Positions 1-7,577 of a stretch of 64,000 bases of DNA are shown here, piece by piece. Below the pieces are notes generated by a model that worked only from the letters and a program-made list of their open reading frames with translations, was not told the origin of the DNA and searched no databases. Position 1 is the stretch's first letter, and every line of letters starts with the position of its first letter. The stretch comes from Streptomyces sp. cf386. GTDB lineage: Bacteria > Actinomycetota > Actinomycetes > Streptomycetales > Streptomycetaceae. The translations under genes and the position numbers were made by a program. The DNA is taken from assembly GCF_900103585.1 (NCBI RefSeq), contig NZ_FNHV01000026.1:53962-117961 (forward strand), given 5' to 3'.

Positions 1-10
1 TTGACGCACG

Positions 11-1156
11 ATGAACGACCGTATGACGACGCCCTGGGGCGAGCTCGCGCTGACCCGTTTCCCCGAGGACCCGCGTGACAGGCTGCGCGCCTGGGACGCC
101 TCCGACGAGTACCTCCTCAGGCACCTGGCGGAGCAGGAGATCCCGCTGTCCGGGACGGTCGTGGTCCTCGGTGACCGCTGGGGCGCCCTGGTCACGGCCC
201 TCGCGGAGCACCGGCCGACGCAGATCACGGACTCCTGCATCGCCCAGGAGGCGACCCGGGCCAACCTCGCCCGGCTCGGCGTCGAGCCCGGCGCCGCCCG
301 GCTGCTGACCACGCAGGACACACCACCGGACCGTATCGACGTGCTGCTCGTGCGGGTGCCGAAGAGCCTGGCGCTGCTTGAGGACCAGCTGCTGCGGCTG
401 GCGCCCTCCGTACACGAGGGCACGGTGGTCGTCGGCACGGGCATGGTGAAGGAGATCCACACCTCGACGCTCCAGCTGTTCGAGCGGATCCTCGGCCCGA
501 CCCGCACCTCGCTCGCGGAGAAGAAGGCCCGGCTGATCTTCTGCACGCCCGAGCCGTCGCGGACACGGCCCGCGAACCCGTGGCCGTACACCTACCGGCT
601 CCCCGACGGCATCGGCGCCGTCTCGGGGCGCACGGTCGTCAATCACGCCGGTGTCTTCTGCGCCGACCGGCTCGACATCGGGACGCGGTTCCTCCTCGGG
701 CATCTGCCGGACGTCAAGGGGCCCCAGCGGGTGGTGGACCTCGGGTGCGGCAACGGCGTCGTCGGTACGGCGGTGGCGCTGGCGAACCCGGAGGCCGAGG
801 TACTGTTCGTGGACGAGTCGTTCCAGGCCGTGGCGTCGGCGGAGGCGACGTACCGGGCGAACGGGGTGCCGGGACACGCCGAGTTCCGGGTCGGGGACGG
901 GATGGCGGGCGTACCGGCCGGGAGTGTCGACCTCGTGCTCAACAATCCGCCGTTCCACTCCCACCAGGCGACCACCGACGCGACGGCCTGGCGGATGTTC
1001 ACCGGGGCGCGGCGCGCGCTCCGGCCGGGCGGTGAGCTGTGGGTGATCGGCAATCGGCATCTCGGCTATCACGTGAAGCTGCGGCGGCTGTTCGGCAACA
1101 GTCAACTCGTCGCCAGTGACCGGAAGTTCGTGGTGCTGAGAGCCGTCAAGAAGTAG
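11..1156 (+). CDS. RsmC/RlmG-like rRNA guanine-N2 methyltransferase
   Basis: A 381-residue class I SAM-dependent methyltransferase with the two-domain layout of the RsmC/RlmG family. The N-terminal half is a degenerate methyltransferase-like domain. The C-terminal half carries the SAM-binding DLGCGNGVVG loop and the catalytic NNPPFHSHQ motif typical of enzymes that methylate guanine N2 in rRNA. FCADRLDIGTR just before the SAM loop matches the FSxxxLDxGxR signature of the family. The start is the first ATG in the window; an in-frame ATG at 23 is also possible, and neither has a strong ribosome site. It converges on the next gene with an 11-base overlap of 3' ends. Which rRNA position it modifies cannot be told from sequence. 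Confidence 0.85.
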   Translation: MNDRMTTPWGELALTRFPEDPRDRLRAWDASDEYLLRHLAEQEIPLSGTVVVLGDRWGALVTALAEHRPTQITDSCIAQEATRANLARLGVEPGAARLLTTQDTPPDRIDVLLVRVPKSLALLEDQLLRLAPSVHEGTVVVGTGMVKEIHTSTLQLFERILGPTRTSLAEKKARLIFCTPEPSRTRPANPWPYTYRLPDGIGAVSGRTVVNHAGVFCADRLDIGTRFLLGHLPDVKGPQRVVDLGCGNGVVGTAVALANPEAEVLFVDESFQAVASAEATYRANGVPGHAEFRVGDGMAGVPAGSVDLVLNNPPFHSHQATTDATAWRMFTGARRALRPGGELWVIGNRHLGYHVKLRRLFGNSQLVASDRKFVVLRAVKK

Positions 1157-2000
1157 CGGTGGGGGCCGGGTCCCCGACGCGGTAGCGGTTCAGACGGTAC
1201 GACTCGATCTCGCGACGCCGGATCACCGCCATGGCCCGCAGCAGCAGCCGTACGGAGAGGGGTACGGCGCTGCGGACGGGGCCGGCGAAGTCGGCGAAGG
1301 TGCGTGACTCGGCGAGCTGGACGTCCGGGCGCCAGGACTCGACCTCCCCGGGGTCGTCGCAGCTCCAGCGCATGCGCGCGGCCATCTTGGCGAGGACGTC
1401 ATGGCTGTCCTGCCGGTCGACCATGTGGCCGCTCGCGGTCTCCAGGGCCAGCTCGGCTCCGGGCAGCCGGTCGGCGACGAGGTCGAACACCGAGCGGACC
1501 CGGTCCTCGTCGAGGTAGATCAGGACGGCCTCGGCGGCGAGGAAGTACGGCCCCGGGCTCGCGCGTACCGCCTCGGCCCAGGCTGGGTCGGTGACGGAGG
1601 CGGCGAGGGTGCGCCTGCGGTCGGTGTCCTGGAAGAAGGTGCGGCGCAGGGTGATGACGTCGGGCAGGTCGAGATCGAACCAGTGGACCGTGCCGTTGTC
1701 CAGGCGTTCGAACCGGGTGTTGAGGCCGGTGCCGATCTCCACGACCGTGCCGGCCGGATGGCGGCGCAGGAAGTCGGCCACCCAGGCGTCGAACTGGAGG
1801 GTGCGCAGGGTGGCGCCGATCAGGCTCTTCGCCCCGTCGAAGCGCGAGAAGTCGTAGTCGAGGGAGTCGACCATCTCCACGGCCTTCGGGTCGTGGATCA
1901 GTCCGTTGCGCTTGCGTGTCTGCACCGCCCGCCCGTAGAGCGGGATGAGCAACGTCTCCTGGATCTCGCCCAGTTCAGGCACGCGCTTCGACTTAGGCAT
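1146..2000 (-). CDS. LCM/PPM1-family class I SAM O-methyltransferase
   Basis: 284 residues. The N-terminal LIPLYGRAVQTRKRNGLI segment followed by VVEIGTGLNTRFERL is characteristic of the leucine carboxyl methyltransferase / polyketide O-methyltransferase superfamily (Tcmp family). The SAM loop is GTGLNTR and an acidic LDLPDVI strand follows. These proteins methylate carboxylates or hydroxyls of small molecules; the substrate is unknown. An imperfect palindrome with TTAGG/CCTAA arms overlaps the start codon and resembles part of an iron box, so the gene may be iron-responsive. It stands between unrelated genes. Confidence 0.8.
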   Translation of the reverse strand: MPKSKRVPELGEIQETLLIPLYGRAVQTRKRNGLIHDPKAVEMVDSLDYDFSRFDGAKSLIGATLRTLQFDAWVADFLRRHPAGTVVEIGTGLNTRFERLDNGTVHWFDLDLPDVITLRRTFFQDTDRRRTLAASVTDPAWAEAVRASPGPYFLAAEAVLIYLDEDRVRSVFDLVADRLPGAELALETASGHMVDRQDSHDVLAKMAARMRWSCDDPGEVESWRPDVQLAESRTFADFAGPVRSAVPLSVRLLLRAMAVIRRREIESYRLNRYRVGDPAPTATS

Positions 2001-2008
2001 ACCTAAGT
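1991..2008. promoter_or_regulatory. iron-box-like palindrome over a start codon
   Basis: ACTTAGGCATACCTAAGT has 7-base perfect inverted arms (ACTTAGG/CCTAAGT) around CATA. On the minus strand the frame TTAGGTnnGnCTAA matches 12 of 19 positions of the DmdR1/IdeR consensus, but the spacing between the outer half-sites is short. It covers the start codon of the O-methyltransferase gene. It could be a weak iron box or an operator for another regulator. Confidence 0.4.
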
Positions 2009-2027
2009 ATGCACACGGTGCGTTCGG

Positions 2028-2882
2028 TCAGGGAGCCCTCAGGACCCCGATGATGTCGGCCACCGCCCGCACCATCGCCTCCCGTCCCACGCTCAGGTAC
2101 TTGCGTGAGTCGACGGCCTCGGGGTGGGCGGCGAGGAAGTCGCGGATCGCCGCCGTCATGGCGATGTTGAGGGCCGTGCCGACGTTGACCTTGGCGATGC
2201 CGCCCGCGACCGCCGCCGTCAGTTCGTCGTCGGGGACGCCCGAGGAACCGTGCAGGACCAGGGGCACCTCCAGGGTGGCGGCGAGGCGCTTGAGGAGGTC
2301 GTGGTCGAGGGTGGCGGTGCGGGTGGTCATGGCGTGCGAGCTGCCGATGGCCACCGCAAGGGCGTCGACGCCGGAGTCGCTGACGAAGGCGTGGGCCTCG
2401 GCGGGGTCGGTGCGGGCTCCGGGGGCGTGGGCGTCGAGGGGTGGCTCGCCGTTCTTGCCGCCCAGGCGCCCCAACTCGGCCTCGATCCAAAGACCTTGGG
2501 CATGCGCCCAGTCGACGGCCGCCTTCGTCGCGGCGAGGTTGTCCGCGTACGGCAGTCTGGCCGCGTCGTACATCACCGAGCTGAAACCGGCGTCCGGCGC
2601 CTGGCGCAACAGGTCGTCGCTCTGGATGTGGTCGAGGTGCAGTGCGACGGGGACGGCGGCGCGTTCGGCGGCTGCGACGGCAGCGCGGGCCAGCGGCAGG
2701 AGCCGTCCGTAGCGGAACTTGACGGCGTTCTCGCTGACTTGGAGGACGACCGGTGAACTCACCGACTCGGCACCGGCGATGACCGCCTCGATGTGCTCCA
2801 GGGTGATGACGTTGAAGGCGGCGACGGCGGAGCGGACTGCGGCGGCGTCGGCGATGAGCTCGCCGGTGGTCACGAGAGGCAC
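2028..2882 (-). CDS. class II fructose/tagatose-bisphosphate aldolase (KbaY/GatY-like)
   Basis: A 284-residue zinc-dependent class II aldolase. AFNVITLEHIEAVI near the N-terminus, VALHLDHIQSDD (metal-binding His and catalytic Asp region), LVLHGSSGVPDDEL and the KVNVGTALN phosphate-binding segment are all family motifs. The closest functional groups are tagatose-1,6-bisphosphate and fructose-1,6-bisphosphate aldolases (KbaY, GatY, AgaY). The start is GTG with AAGGA upstream. It lies 84 bases downstream of an AgaS-like SIS gene on the same strand, with a DeoR regulator divergent. That context points to galactosamine, N-acetylgalactosamine or galactitol catabolism rather than core glycolysis. 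Confidence 0.88.
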   Translation of the reverse strand: MPLVTTGELIADAAAVRSAVAAFNVITLEHIEAVIAGAESVSSPVVLQVSENAVKFRYGRLLPLARAAVAAAERAAVPVALHLDHIQSDDLLRQAPDAGFSSVMYDAARLPYADNLAATKAAVDWAHAQGLWIEAELGRLGGKNGEPPLDAHAPGARTDPAEAHAFVSDSGVDALAVAIGSSHAMTTRTATLDHDLLKRLAATLEVPLVLHGSSGVPDDELTAAVAGGIAKVNVGTALNIAMTAAIRDFLAAHPEAVDSRKYLSVGREAMVRAVADIIGVLRAP

Positions 2883-2966
2883 GGCCTGTCCTTTCTCGGC
2901 ACGTCAGGGGCGCACCGGCGGGCGAGGGGACGTCATGGCGAAGGCTCGCCATGGGCAGGGGCTCCG

Positions 2967-3848
2967 TCAGGGGGCGAGGATCACCGAGCGGGTGAGGTGA
3001 CGCGGCCGGTCCGGATCGAGCCCTCGGGCGGCGGCGACGGCGACGGCGAGCCGCTGGGCGCGGACCAGTTCGGCGAGGGGGTCGAGGCGGCCCTCGACCC
3101 ACAACCCGCCCGTGGAACGCACCTGTTCCGCCAGCCCTTCGGGCGCCTCGCCGAACATCCAGGTCGCGGTGCCGTTCGTGGTGATGCTGATCGGGCCGTG
3201 CCGGTACTCCATCGCCGGGTAGGCCTCGGTCCAGGACAGGGACGCCTCGCGCATCTTCAGCCCGGCTTCGTTGGCCAGTCCCACGGTCCAGCCGCGGCCC
3301 AGGAAGGTGAACTGCCCGCATTCCACGAGCCCTTCGGGCAGTTCGGCGGCGAGCGCGACGCGGGCGTCGGCCACGGCCGCGTCGGTGTGCAGGCCGAGGT
3401 GGGCGCGGAGCAGGGTGAGGGCGGTGGTCGCGAACCGGGTCTGGACGACGGACCGTTCGTCCGCGTAGTCGAGGACGACGATGTCGTGCGCTGCCGCCAT
3501 GACGGGCGTGTTCGGGTCGGCGGTGATCGCCGCGGTGCGGGTGCGTCCCTTCAACCGGCCCAGCAGGTCGAGGACTTCGGTGGTGGTGCCGGAGCGGGTG
3601 AGGGCGAGGACACGGTCGTACGTCCGCCCGTGCGGGAACTCCGATGCGGCGAAGGCGTCCGTCTCCCCCTGGCCCGCCCCCTCGCGCAGTGCGGCGATCG
3701 CCTGCGCCATGAAGTACGACGTCCCGCAACCGACGACCGCGACCCGCTCCCGCGGCGCCGGCAGCACCCCGCCGAGGCCGACCGCCTCCGCCGCGGCGCG
3801 CGTCCAGCACTCGGGCTGACTGTTGAGCTCGTCCTCGACATGCGTCAT
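2967..3848 (-). CDS. SIS-domain sugar-phosphate isomerase/deaminase (AgaS-like)
   Basis: Two tandem SIS domains without a glutamine amidotransferase domain. VAVVGCGTSYFMAQ and LALTRSGTTTEVL form the first domain's phosphosugar-binding loops, FLGRGWTVGLANEAGLKMRE starts the second, and EYRHGPISI is the conserved C-terminal loop. AgaS-type proteins deaminate/isomerise galactosamine-6-phosphate or related ketose/aldose amino sugars. I place the start at the ATG of MTHVEDEL because GGTGGCGGC lies just before it; the frame extends 13 codons further upstream. It is the first gene of a two-gene unit with the aldolase, divergent from the DeoR regulator. Confidence 0.82.
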   Translation of the reverse strand: MTHVEDELNSQPECWTRAAAEAVGLGGVLPAPRERVAVVGCGTSYFMAQAIAALREGAGQGETDAFAASEFPHGRTYDRVLALTRSGTTTEVLDLLGRLKGRTRTAAITADPNTPVMAAAHDIVVLDYADERSVVQTRFATTALTLLRAHLGLHTDAAVADARVALAAELPEGLVECGQFTFLGRGWTVGLANEAGLKMREASLSWTEAYPAMEYRHGPISITTNGTATWMFGEAPEGLAEQVRSTGGLWVEGRLDPLAELVRAQRLAVAVAAARGLDPDRPRHLTRSVILAP

Positions 3849-3888
3849 GCCGCCACCGTCCCGGCTTCCACTGAGCCTCATACTCATT

Positions 3889-3912
3889 CAAGGCATGCTT
3901 GTTCTTGCAAGA
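3889..3912. promoter_or_regulatory. candidate DeoR-family operators in divergent promoter
   Basis: The 147-base divergent intergenic region contains CAAGGCATGCTTG (arms CAAG/CTTG) at 3889-3901 and the perfect 10-base palindrome TCTTGCAAGA at 3903-3912. A further CTTTC and AATCAAGC lie just downstream. Repeated CTTG/CAAG half-sites between a DeoR regulator and its likely target are consistent with an autoregulatory operator. No binding site for this specific regulator is known to me. Confidence 0.4.
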
Positions 3913-3995
3913 TATAGCCATCTTTCGAGCAGAATCAAGCAATCGGGCGGAAGAGCGTGCGCTAAGGTCGCCGGAGACAGAGGAATGGAGGGCGG

Positions 3996-4775
3996 ATGTC
4001 GCGCGATGCCCGCTGGAAGGCGCTGCTGGAGCTGCTCGTCGAGCGGGGCCGGCTGGACGTCGAGGAGGCAGCCGCCGAGCTGGAGGTCTCCGCCGCCACG
4101 ATCCGCCGCGACTTCGACCAGCTCGCCGAGCAGCAGATGCTGGTCCGCACCCGGGGCGGCGCCGTCGTGCACGGGGTGTCGTACGAACTGCCGCTGCGCT
4201 ACAAGACCGCCCGGCACGCCTCCGAGAAGCAGCGCATCGCCAAGGCGGTGGCCGACCTCATCGCGCCCGGCGAGGCGGTGGGCCTGACCGGCGGCACGAC
4301 GACCACCGAGGTGGCACGCGCCCTGGCGGTGCGCAGCGACCTGGTGTCCGGCTCGCCCGCCCTGACCGTCGTCACGAACGCGCTGAACATCGCCAATGAG
4401 CTGGCCGTGCGCCCCCAGTTCAAGATCGTGGTCACCGGCGGCGTCGCGCGCCCGCAGTCGTACGAGCTCATCGGGCCGCTCGCGGACGGGGTGCTGGCCC
4501 AGATCACGATCGATGTGGCGGTGCTCGGCGTCGTCGCCCTCGACGCCACGCACGGCGCCGCCGCGCACGACGAGGCGGAGGCGGCGATCAACCGGCTGCT
4601 GTGCGAGCGCGCCGAGCGGGTGATCGTGGCGGCGGACTCCAGCAAGCTGGGCCAGCGGGCGTTCGCCCGGATCTGCGCGACCGACGCGGTGGACACCCTG
4701 GTCACGGACACGGCGGCCCCGGCGGAGACGGTGCGGCGCTTCGAGGAGGCGGGGCTGCAGGTCATCACGGTCTGA
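3996..4775 (+). CDS. DeoR/GlpR-family transcriptional regulator (AgaR-like)
   Basis: A 259-residue DeoR-family repressor. The N-terminal winged helix-turn-helix (residues about 5-57, VEEAAAELEVSAATIRRDFDQL) has the canonical TIRRDF recognition helix. The C-terminal DeoRC sensor domain carries GLTGGTTTTEVA and the VAADSSKLG loop, which bind phosphorylated sugars in this family. It is divergent from the SIS isomerase/aldolase pair, which it probably represses until a sugar-phosphate inducer appears. The ATG start follows GAGGGCGG. Confidence 0.9.
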   Translation: MSRDARWKALLELLVERGRLDVEEAAAELEVSAATIRRDFDQLAEQQMLVRTRGGAVVHGVSYELPLRYKTARHASEKQRIAKAVADLIAPGEAVGLTGGTTTTEVARALAVRSDLVSGSPALTVVTNALNIANELAVRPQFKIVVTGGVARPQSYELIGPLADGVLAQITIDVAVLGVVALDATHGAAAHDEAEAAINRLLCERAERVIVAADSSKLGQRAFARICATDAVDTLVTDTAAPAETVRRFEEAGLQVITV

Positions 4776-4963
4776 CCGACCCCGGGCTCCGATCACGGCC
4801 CCATTCCCGCGCCGCCTCCCGTCAGCGGCTTGCCCTCGCGCCCGTCCCCCGGCCGGCGCACTGTTCCCGTCACCGGCCCGGCCCCGGATCCCGATCCCGG
4901 CCCCCGTCCGCCCGATTCCACCTACGCTGGGAGCGAGGCGCATGGCGGGCCAGGGAGGCTGCG

Positions 4964-6799
4964 ATGAGCACGACACCGATCGACCACGACGGTACGGCGG
5001 CGTCGCGGTATGTGCCGATCGCCGAGCACGGGCTGATCGGCGACCTGCGCAGTGTGGCCCTGGTCGGGACGGACGGCACGATCGACTGGTACTGCTGCTC
5101 GGCCTTCGACGCGCCGAGCGTCTTCGCGGCCATCCTGGACGCGGAGCGGGGCGGCTGCTTCGAGCTGGCGGCCGCGGTACCGGCGAAGACCAAGCAGTTC
5201 TACTTCCCCGACACGAACGTCCTGATCACCCGGTTCTTCACCGAGGACGGCGTCGGCGAGGTGCAGGACTTCATGCCGGTCGACGGCGACTCGGTCGAGG
5301 CGGAACGCCACCGGCTGATCCGGCGCGTGGTGTGTGTGCGCGGGTCCATCCCGTTCCGGACGCGGGTGGCACCGCGCTTCGAGTACGGTGCTCAGCCGCA
5401 CACCGTGCGCATGGTCGGGGAGGTCGCCGTCTTCGAGTCCGAGAAGCTCTCGCTCGGACTGACCTCCACCGTGCCGCTGGAGGTCGACGACCTGGACGCG
5501 TACGCCGAGTTCAAGCTCTCCCAGGGCGAGTCGGCGGTGTTCGCGCTGGACCAGGTCGGCGGCGATGTGACCCCGCGCCGGTGCGCGCGCTCCGAGGCCG
5601 AGGCGCAGTTGCACAGCACCGTCGAGTACTGGCGGCAGTGGCTGTCCGCCTCCAAGTACCGTGGCCGTTGGCGGGAGATGGTGCATCGCTCGGCCCTCAC
5701 CCTGAAGCTGCTCACCTACGCGCCCACCGGCGCCATCGTGGCCGCGCCGACGACGAGCCTGCCCGAGGAGATCGGCGGCGAGCGCAACTGGGACTACCGG
5801 TACGTGTGGATCCGGGACGCCGCCTTCTGCGTGTACGCACTGCTGCGGCTGGGCTTCACCAGCGAGGCCGAGGCGTTCATGCAGTTCCTGACCCGGCACG
5901 TCAGCCGGGGCGACGGCTGCCACTCCGGACCGCTGCAGATCATGTACGGCATCGACGGCCGCGCCGACCTGACCGAACGCGAACTCGACCACCTGGAGGG
6001 ACACCTCGGTTCCGCCCCGGTGCGAGTCGGCAACGCCGCCGCCGACCAGCTCCAGCTGGACATCTACGGCGCGCTGATCGACTCGATCTACCTCTACGAC
6101 AAGTGGGCGCAGCCGATCTCCAGCGACCAGTGGGACGACGTGTGCGCGCTCGTGGACTGGGTGTGCGAGCACTGGGACCAGCCCGACGAGGGCATCTGGG
6201 AGACCCGCGGTGGCCGCAAGAACTTCCTGTACTCCCGGCTGATGTGCTGGGTCGCGATCGAGCGGGCCATCCGCCTGGCCAACCGGCGCGGCCTGCCCGC
6301 CGATCTGCCGCGCTGGCAACAGTGCAGGGACACCATCTACCGGCGGATCATGAAGCGCGGCTGGTCCGAGACGCGGCAGGCCTTCGTCCAGCACGAGGAC
6401 GGCGACGTGCTCGACGCGGCCGTACTGATGATGCCGTTGGCGAAGTTCATCGCGCCGACCGACCCCAAGTGGCTGTCCACCCTGGACGCGCTCACCCAGG
6501 AGCTGGTGTCCGACTCACTGGTCTACCGCTACGACCCGATGGCGAGCCCCGACGGACTGCGCGGCGACGAGGGCACGTTCTCGATCTGCTCGTTCTGGTA
6601 CGTCGAGGCCATGGTCCGGGCCGGCCGGATCGACGAGGCGCGGCTCGCCTTCGAGAAGATGCTGACGTACGCCAATCATCTGGGCCTGTACGCCGAGGAG
6701 ATCAGCCATACCGGCGAGCAACAGGGCAACTTCCCGCAGGCGTTCACGCATCTCGCGCTGATCAGTGCGGCCTTCAATCTGGACCGCGCCCTGGGGTGA
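4964..6799 (+). CDS. glycoside hydrolase family 15 protein (glucoamylase/trehalase type)
   Basis: 611 residues, the usual length for bacterial GH15. The N-terminal IADYGLIGD-like segment (IAEHGLIGDLRSVALVG) leads into a beta-sandwich domain. The (alpha/alpha)6 catalytic barrel carries ERNWDYRYVWIRDAAF, a hallmark of the family. Actinobacterial members include cytosolic trehalases and glucoamylase-like maltooligosaccharide hydrolases. There is no signal peptide, so it acts in the cytosol. The start at ATG of MSTTPIDHD is preferred because GGGAGGCTGCG precedes it. The 188 bases upstream have no recognisable feature. Confidence 0.88.
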   Translation: MSTTPIDHDGTAASRYVPIAEHGLIGDLRSVALVGTDGTIDWYCCSAFDAPSVFAAILDAERGGCFELAAAVPAKTKQFYFPDTNVLITRFFTEDGVGEVQDFMPVDGDSVEAERHRLIRRVVCVRGSIPFRTRVAPRFEYGAQPHTVRMVGEVAVFESEKLSLGLTSTVPLEVDDLDAYAEFKLSQGESAVFALDQVGGDVTPRRCARSEAEAQLHSTVEYWRQWLSASKYRGRWREMVHRSALTLKLLTYAPTGAIVAAPTTSLPEEIGGERNWDYRYVWIRDAAFCVYALLRLGFTSEAEAFMQFLTRHVSRGDGCHSGPLQIMYGIDGRADLTERELDHLEGHLGSAPVRVGNAAADQLQLDIYGALIDSIYLYDKWAQPISSDQWDDVCALVDWVCEHWDQPDEGIWETRGGRKNFLYSRLMCWVAIERAIRLANRRGLPADLPRWQQCRDTIYRRIMKRGWSETRQAFVQHEDGDVLDAAVLMMPLAKFIAPTDPKWLSTLDALTQELVSDSLVYRYDPMASPDGLRGDEGTFSICSFWYVEAMVRAGRIDEARLAFEKMLTYANHLGLYAEEISHTGEQQGNFPQAFTHLALISAAFNLDRALG

Positions 6800-6836
6800 G
6801 GCGAGTTCACAGGATTCACGGGCGAGACAATCGAAC

Positions 6837-6855
6837 TTAGGTGAGGCTAACCTAA
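6837..6855. promoter_or_regulatory. iron box (DmdR1/IdeR site)
   Basis: TTAGGTGAGGCTAACCTAA is a near-perfect match to the actinobacterial iron box TTAGGTTAGGCTAACCTAA. It lies 21 bases before the isochorismatase-like gene, which should therefore be derepressed in low iron. It marks the left edge of the siderophore regulon. Confidence 0.92.
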
Positions 6856-6876
6856 ACAGGGGCGCGGCGGAGCCGC

Positions 6877-7572
6877 ATGTCGATGCAGCCCCAACTCACC
6901 GAAGGGCAACCCGAGATGACGCCTGGCTCGATCTTCCCGTACGTCATGCCGACCCCCGCCATGCTGCCCGACGACCGGACCGGGTGGACCCTCGACCCGG
7001 GCCGGGCGGCGCTCCTGGTGCTCAATCTGCAGCGGCGTTTCCTGCGGGAACTGGACCAGGAGGGCGCCCCTGTCGACGAACTCCTCGCGAATGTCGGCCG
7101 GTTGGTGGACGCCGCGCATTCGGCGGGCGTCCCTGTCGTCCACTCGGTTCCGGCCGGTGAGCGGGGTCCGGCACCCACCGGACGCCCCTCCGGGCCGCCG
7201 ACCGACAGGAACGGCACGGACGGCGAGGCGTTCGACGAGCGGGTGATGCCGCGCACCGGTGACACCGTGCTCACCTCCCGGAAGTACAGCGCGTTCGCCC
7301 GGACCCGGCTGGACAGCCGGTTACGCGACCTCAGGCGCGATCAGGTGGTGGTCGTCGGGTTGTTCGCCCGGGTCGGCGTCCTGATGACGGCCGCCGACGC
7401 CTGGGTGGAGGATCTGGAACCTTTCGTGGTCGCGGACGCCATCGCCGATGTGTCGGCCGGGAGCCATGAGTTCGCGCTCGAGTGGGTGGCGGACACATGC
7501 GGGGCGGTGACGTCCACGGATGGGGTAGCGGCGGCCTTCGACCCCGCCGTACCGGCGGCGAAGGCGGTCTGA
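6877..7572 (+). CDS. isochorismatase-like protein (EntB N-domain homologue, probably catalytically altered)
   Basis: 231 residues matching the isochorismate lyase domain of EntB/DhbB from end to end, without the C-terminal aryl carrier domain. RAALLVLNLQ aligns with EntB RAALLIHDMQ, so the catalytic Asp37 is replaced by Asn. KYSAF aligns with EntB WRYSAF, and the position of catalytic Lys123 reads Ser. The downstream GLFARVGVLMTAADA and VADAIADVS segments are well conserved. Either it is a pseudoenzyme or it does another reaction; salicylate can be made in this cluster without it. There is an in-frame TTA codon at 7321-7323. ATGs at 6883 and 6916 are alternative starts; the last also has a usable ribosome site. 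It converges with the monooxygenase, 5 bases between stops. Confidence 0.8.
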   Translation: MSMQPQLTEGQPEMTPGSIFPYVMPTPAMLPDDRTGWTLDPGRAALLVLNLQRRFLRELDQEGAPVDELLANVGRLVDAAHSAGVPVVHSVPAGERGPAPTGRPSGPPTDRNGTDGEAFDERVMPRTGDTVLTSRKYSAFARTRLDSRLRDLRRDQVVVVGLFARVGVLMTAADAWVEDLEPFVVADAIADVSAGSHEFALEWVADTCGAVTSTDGVAAAFDPAVPAAKAV

Positions 7573-7577
7573 CCGGC

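Noticed and set aside
6877..7572. Isochorismatase as evidence for a 2,3-dihydroxybenzoate cap
   Set aside because: Catalytic residues differ, the aryl carrier domain and a DHB dehydrogenase are missing, and a salicylate synthase is present; salicylate is the better call.
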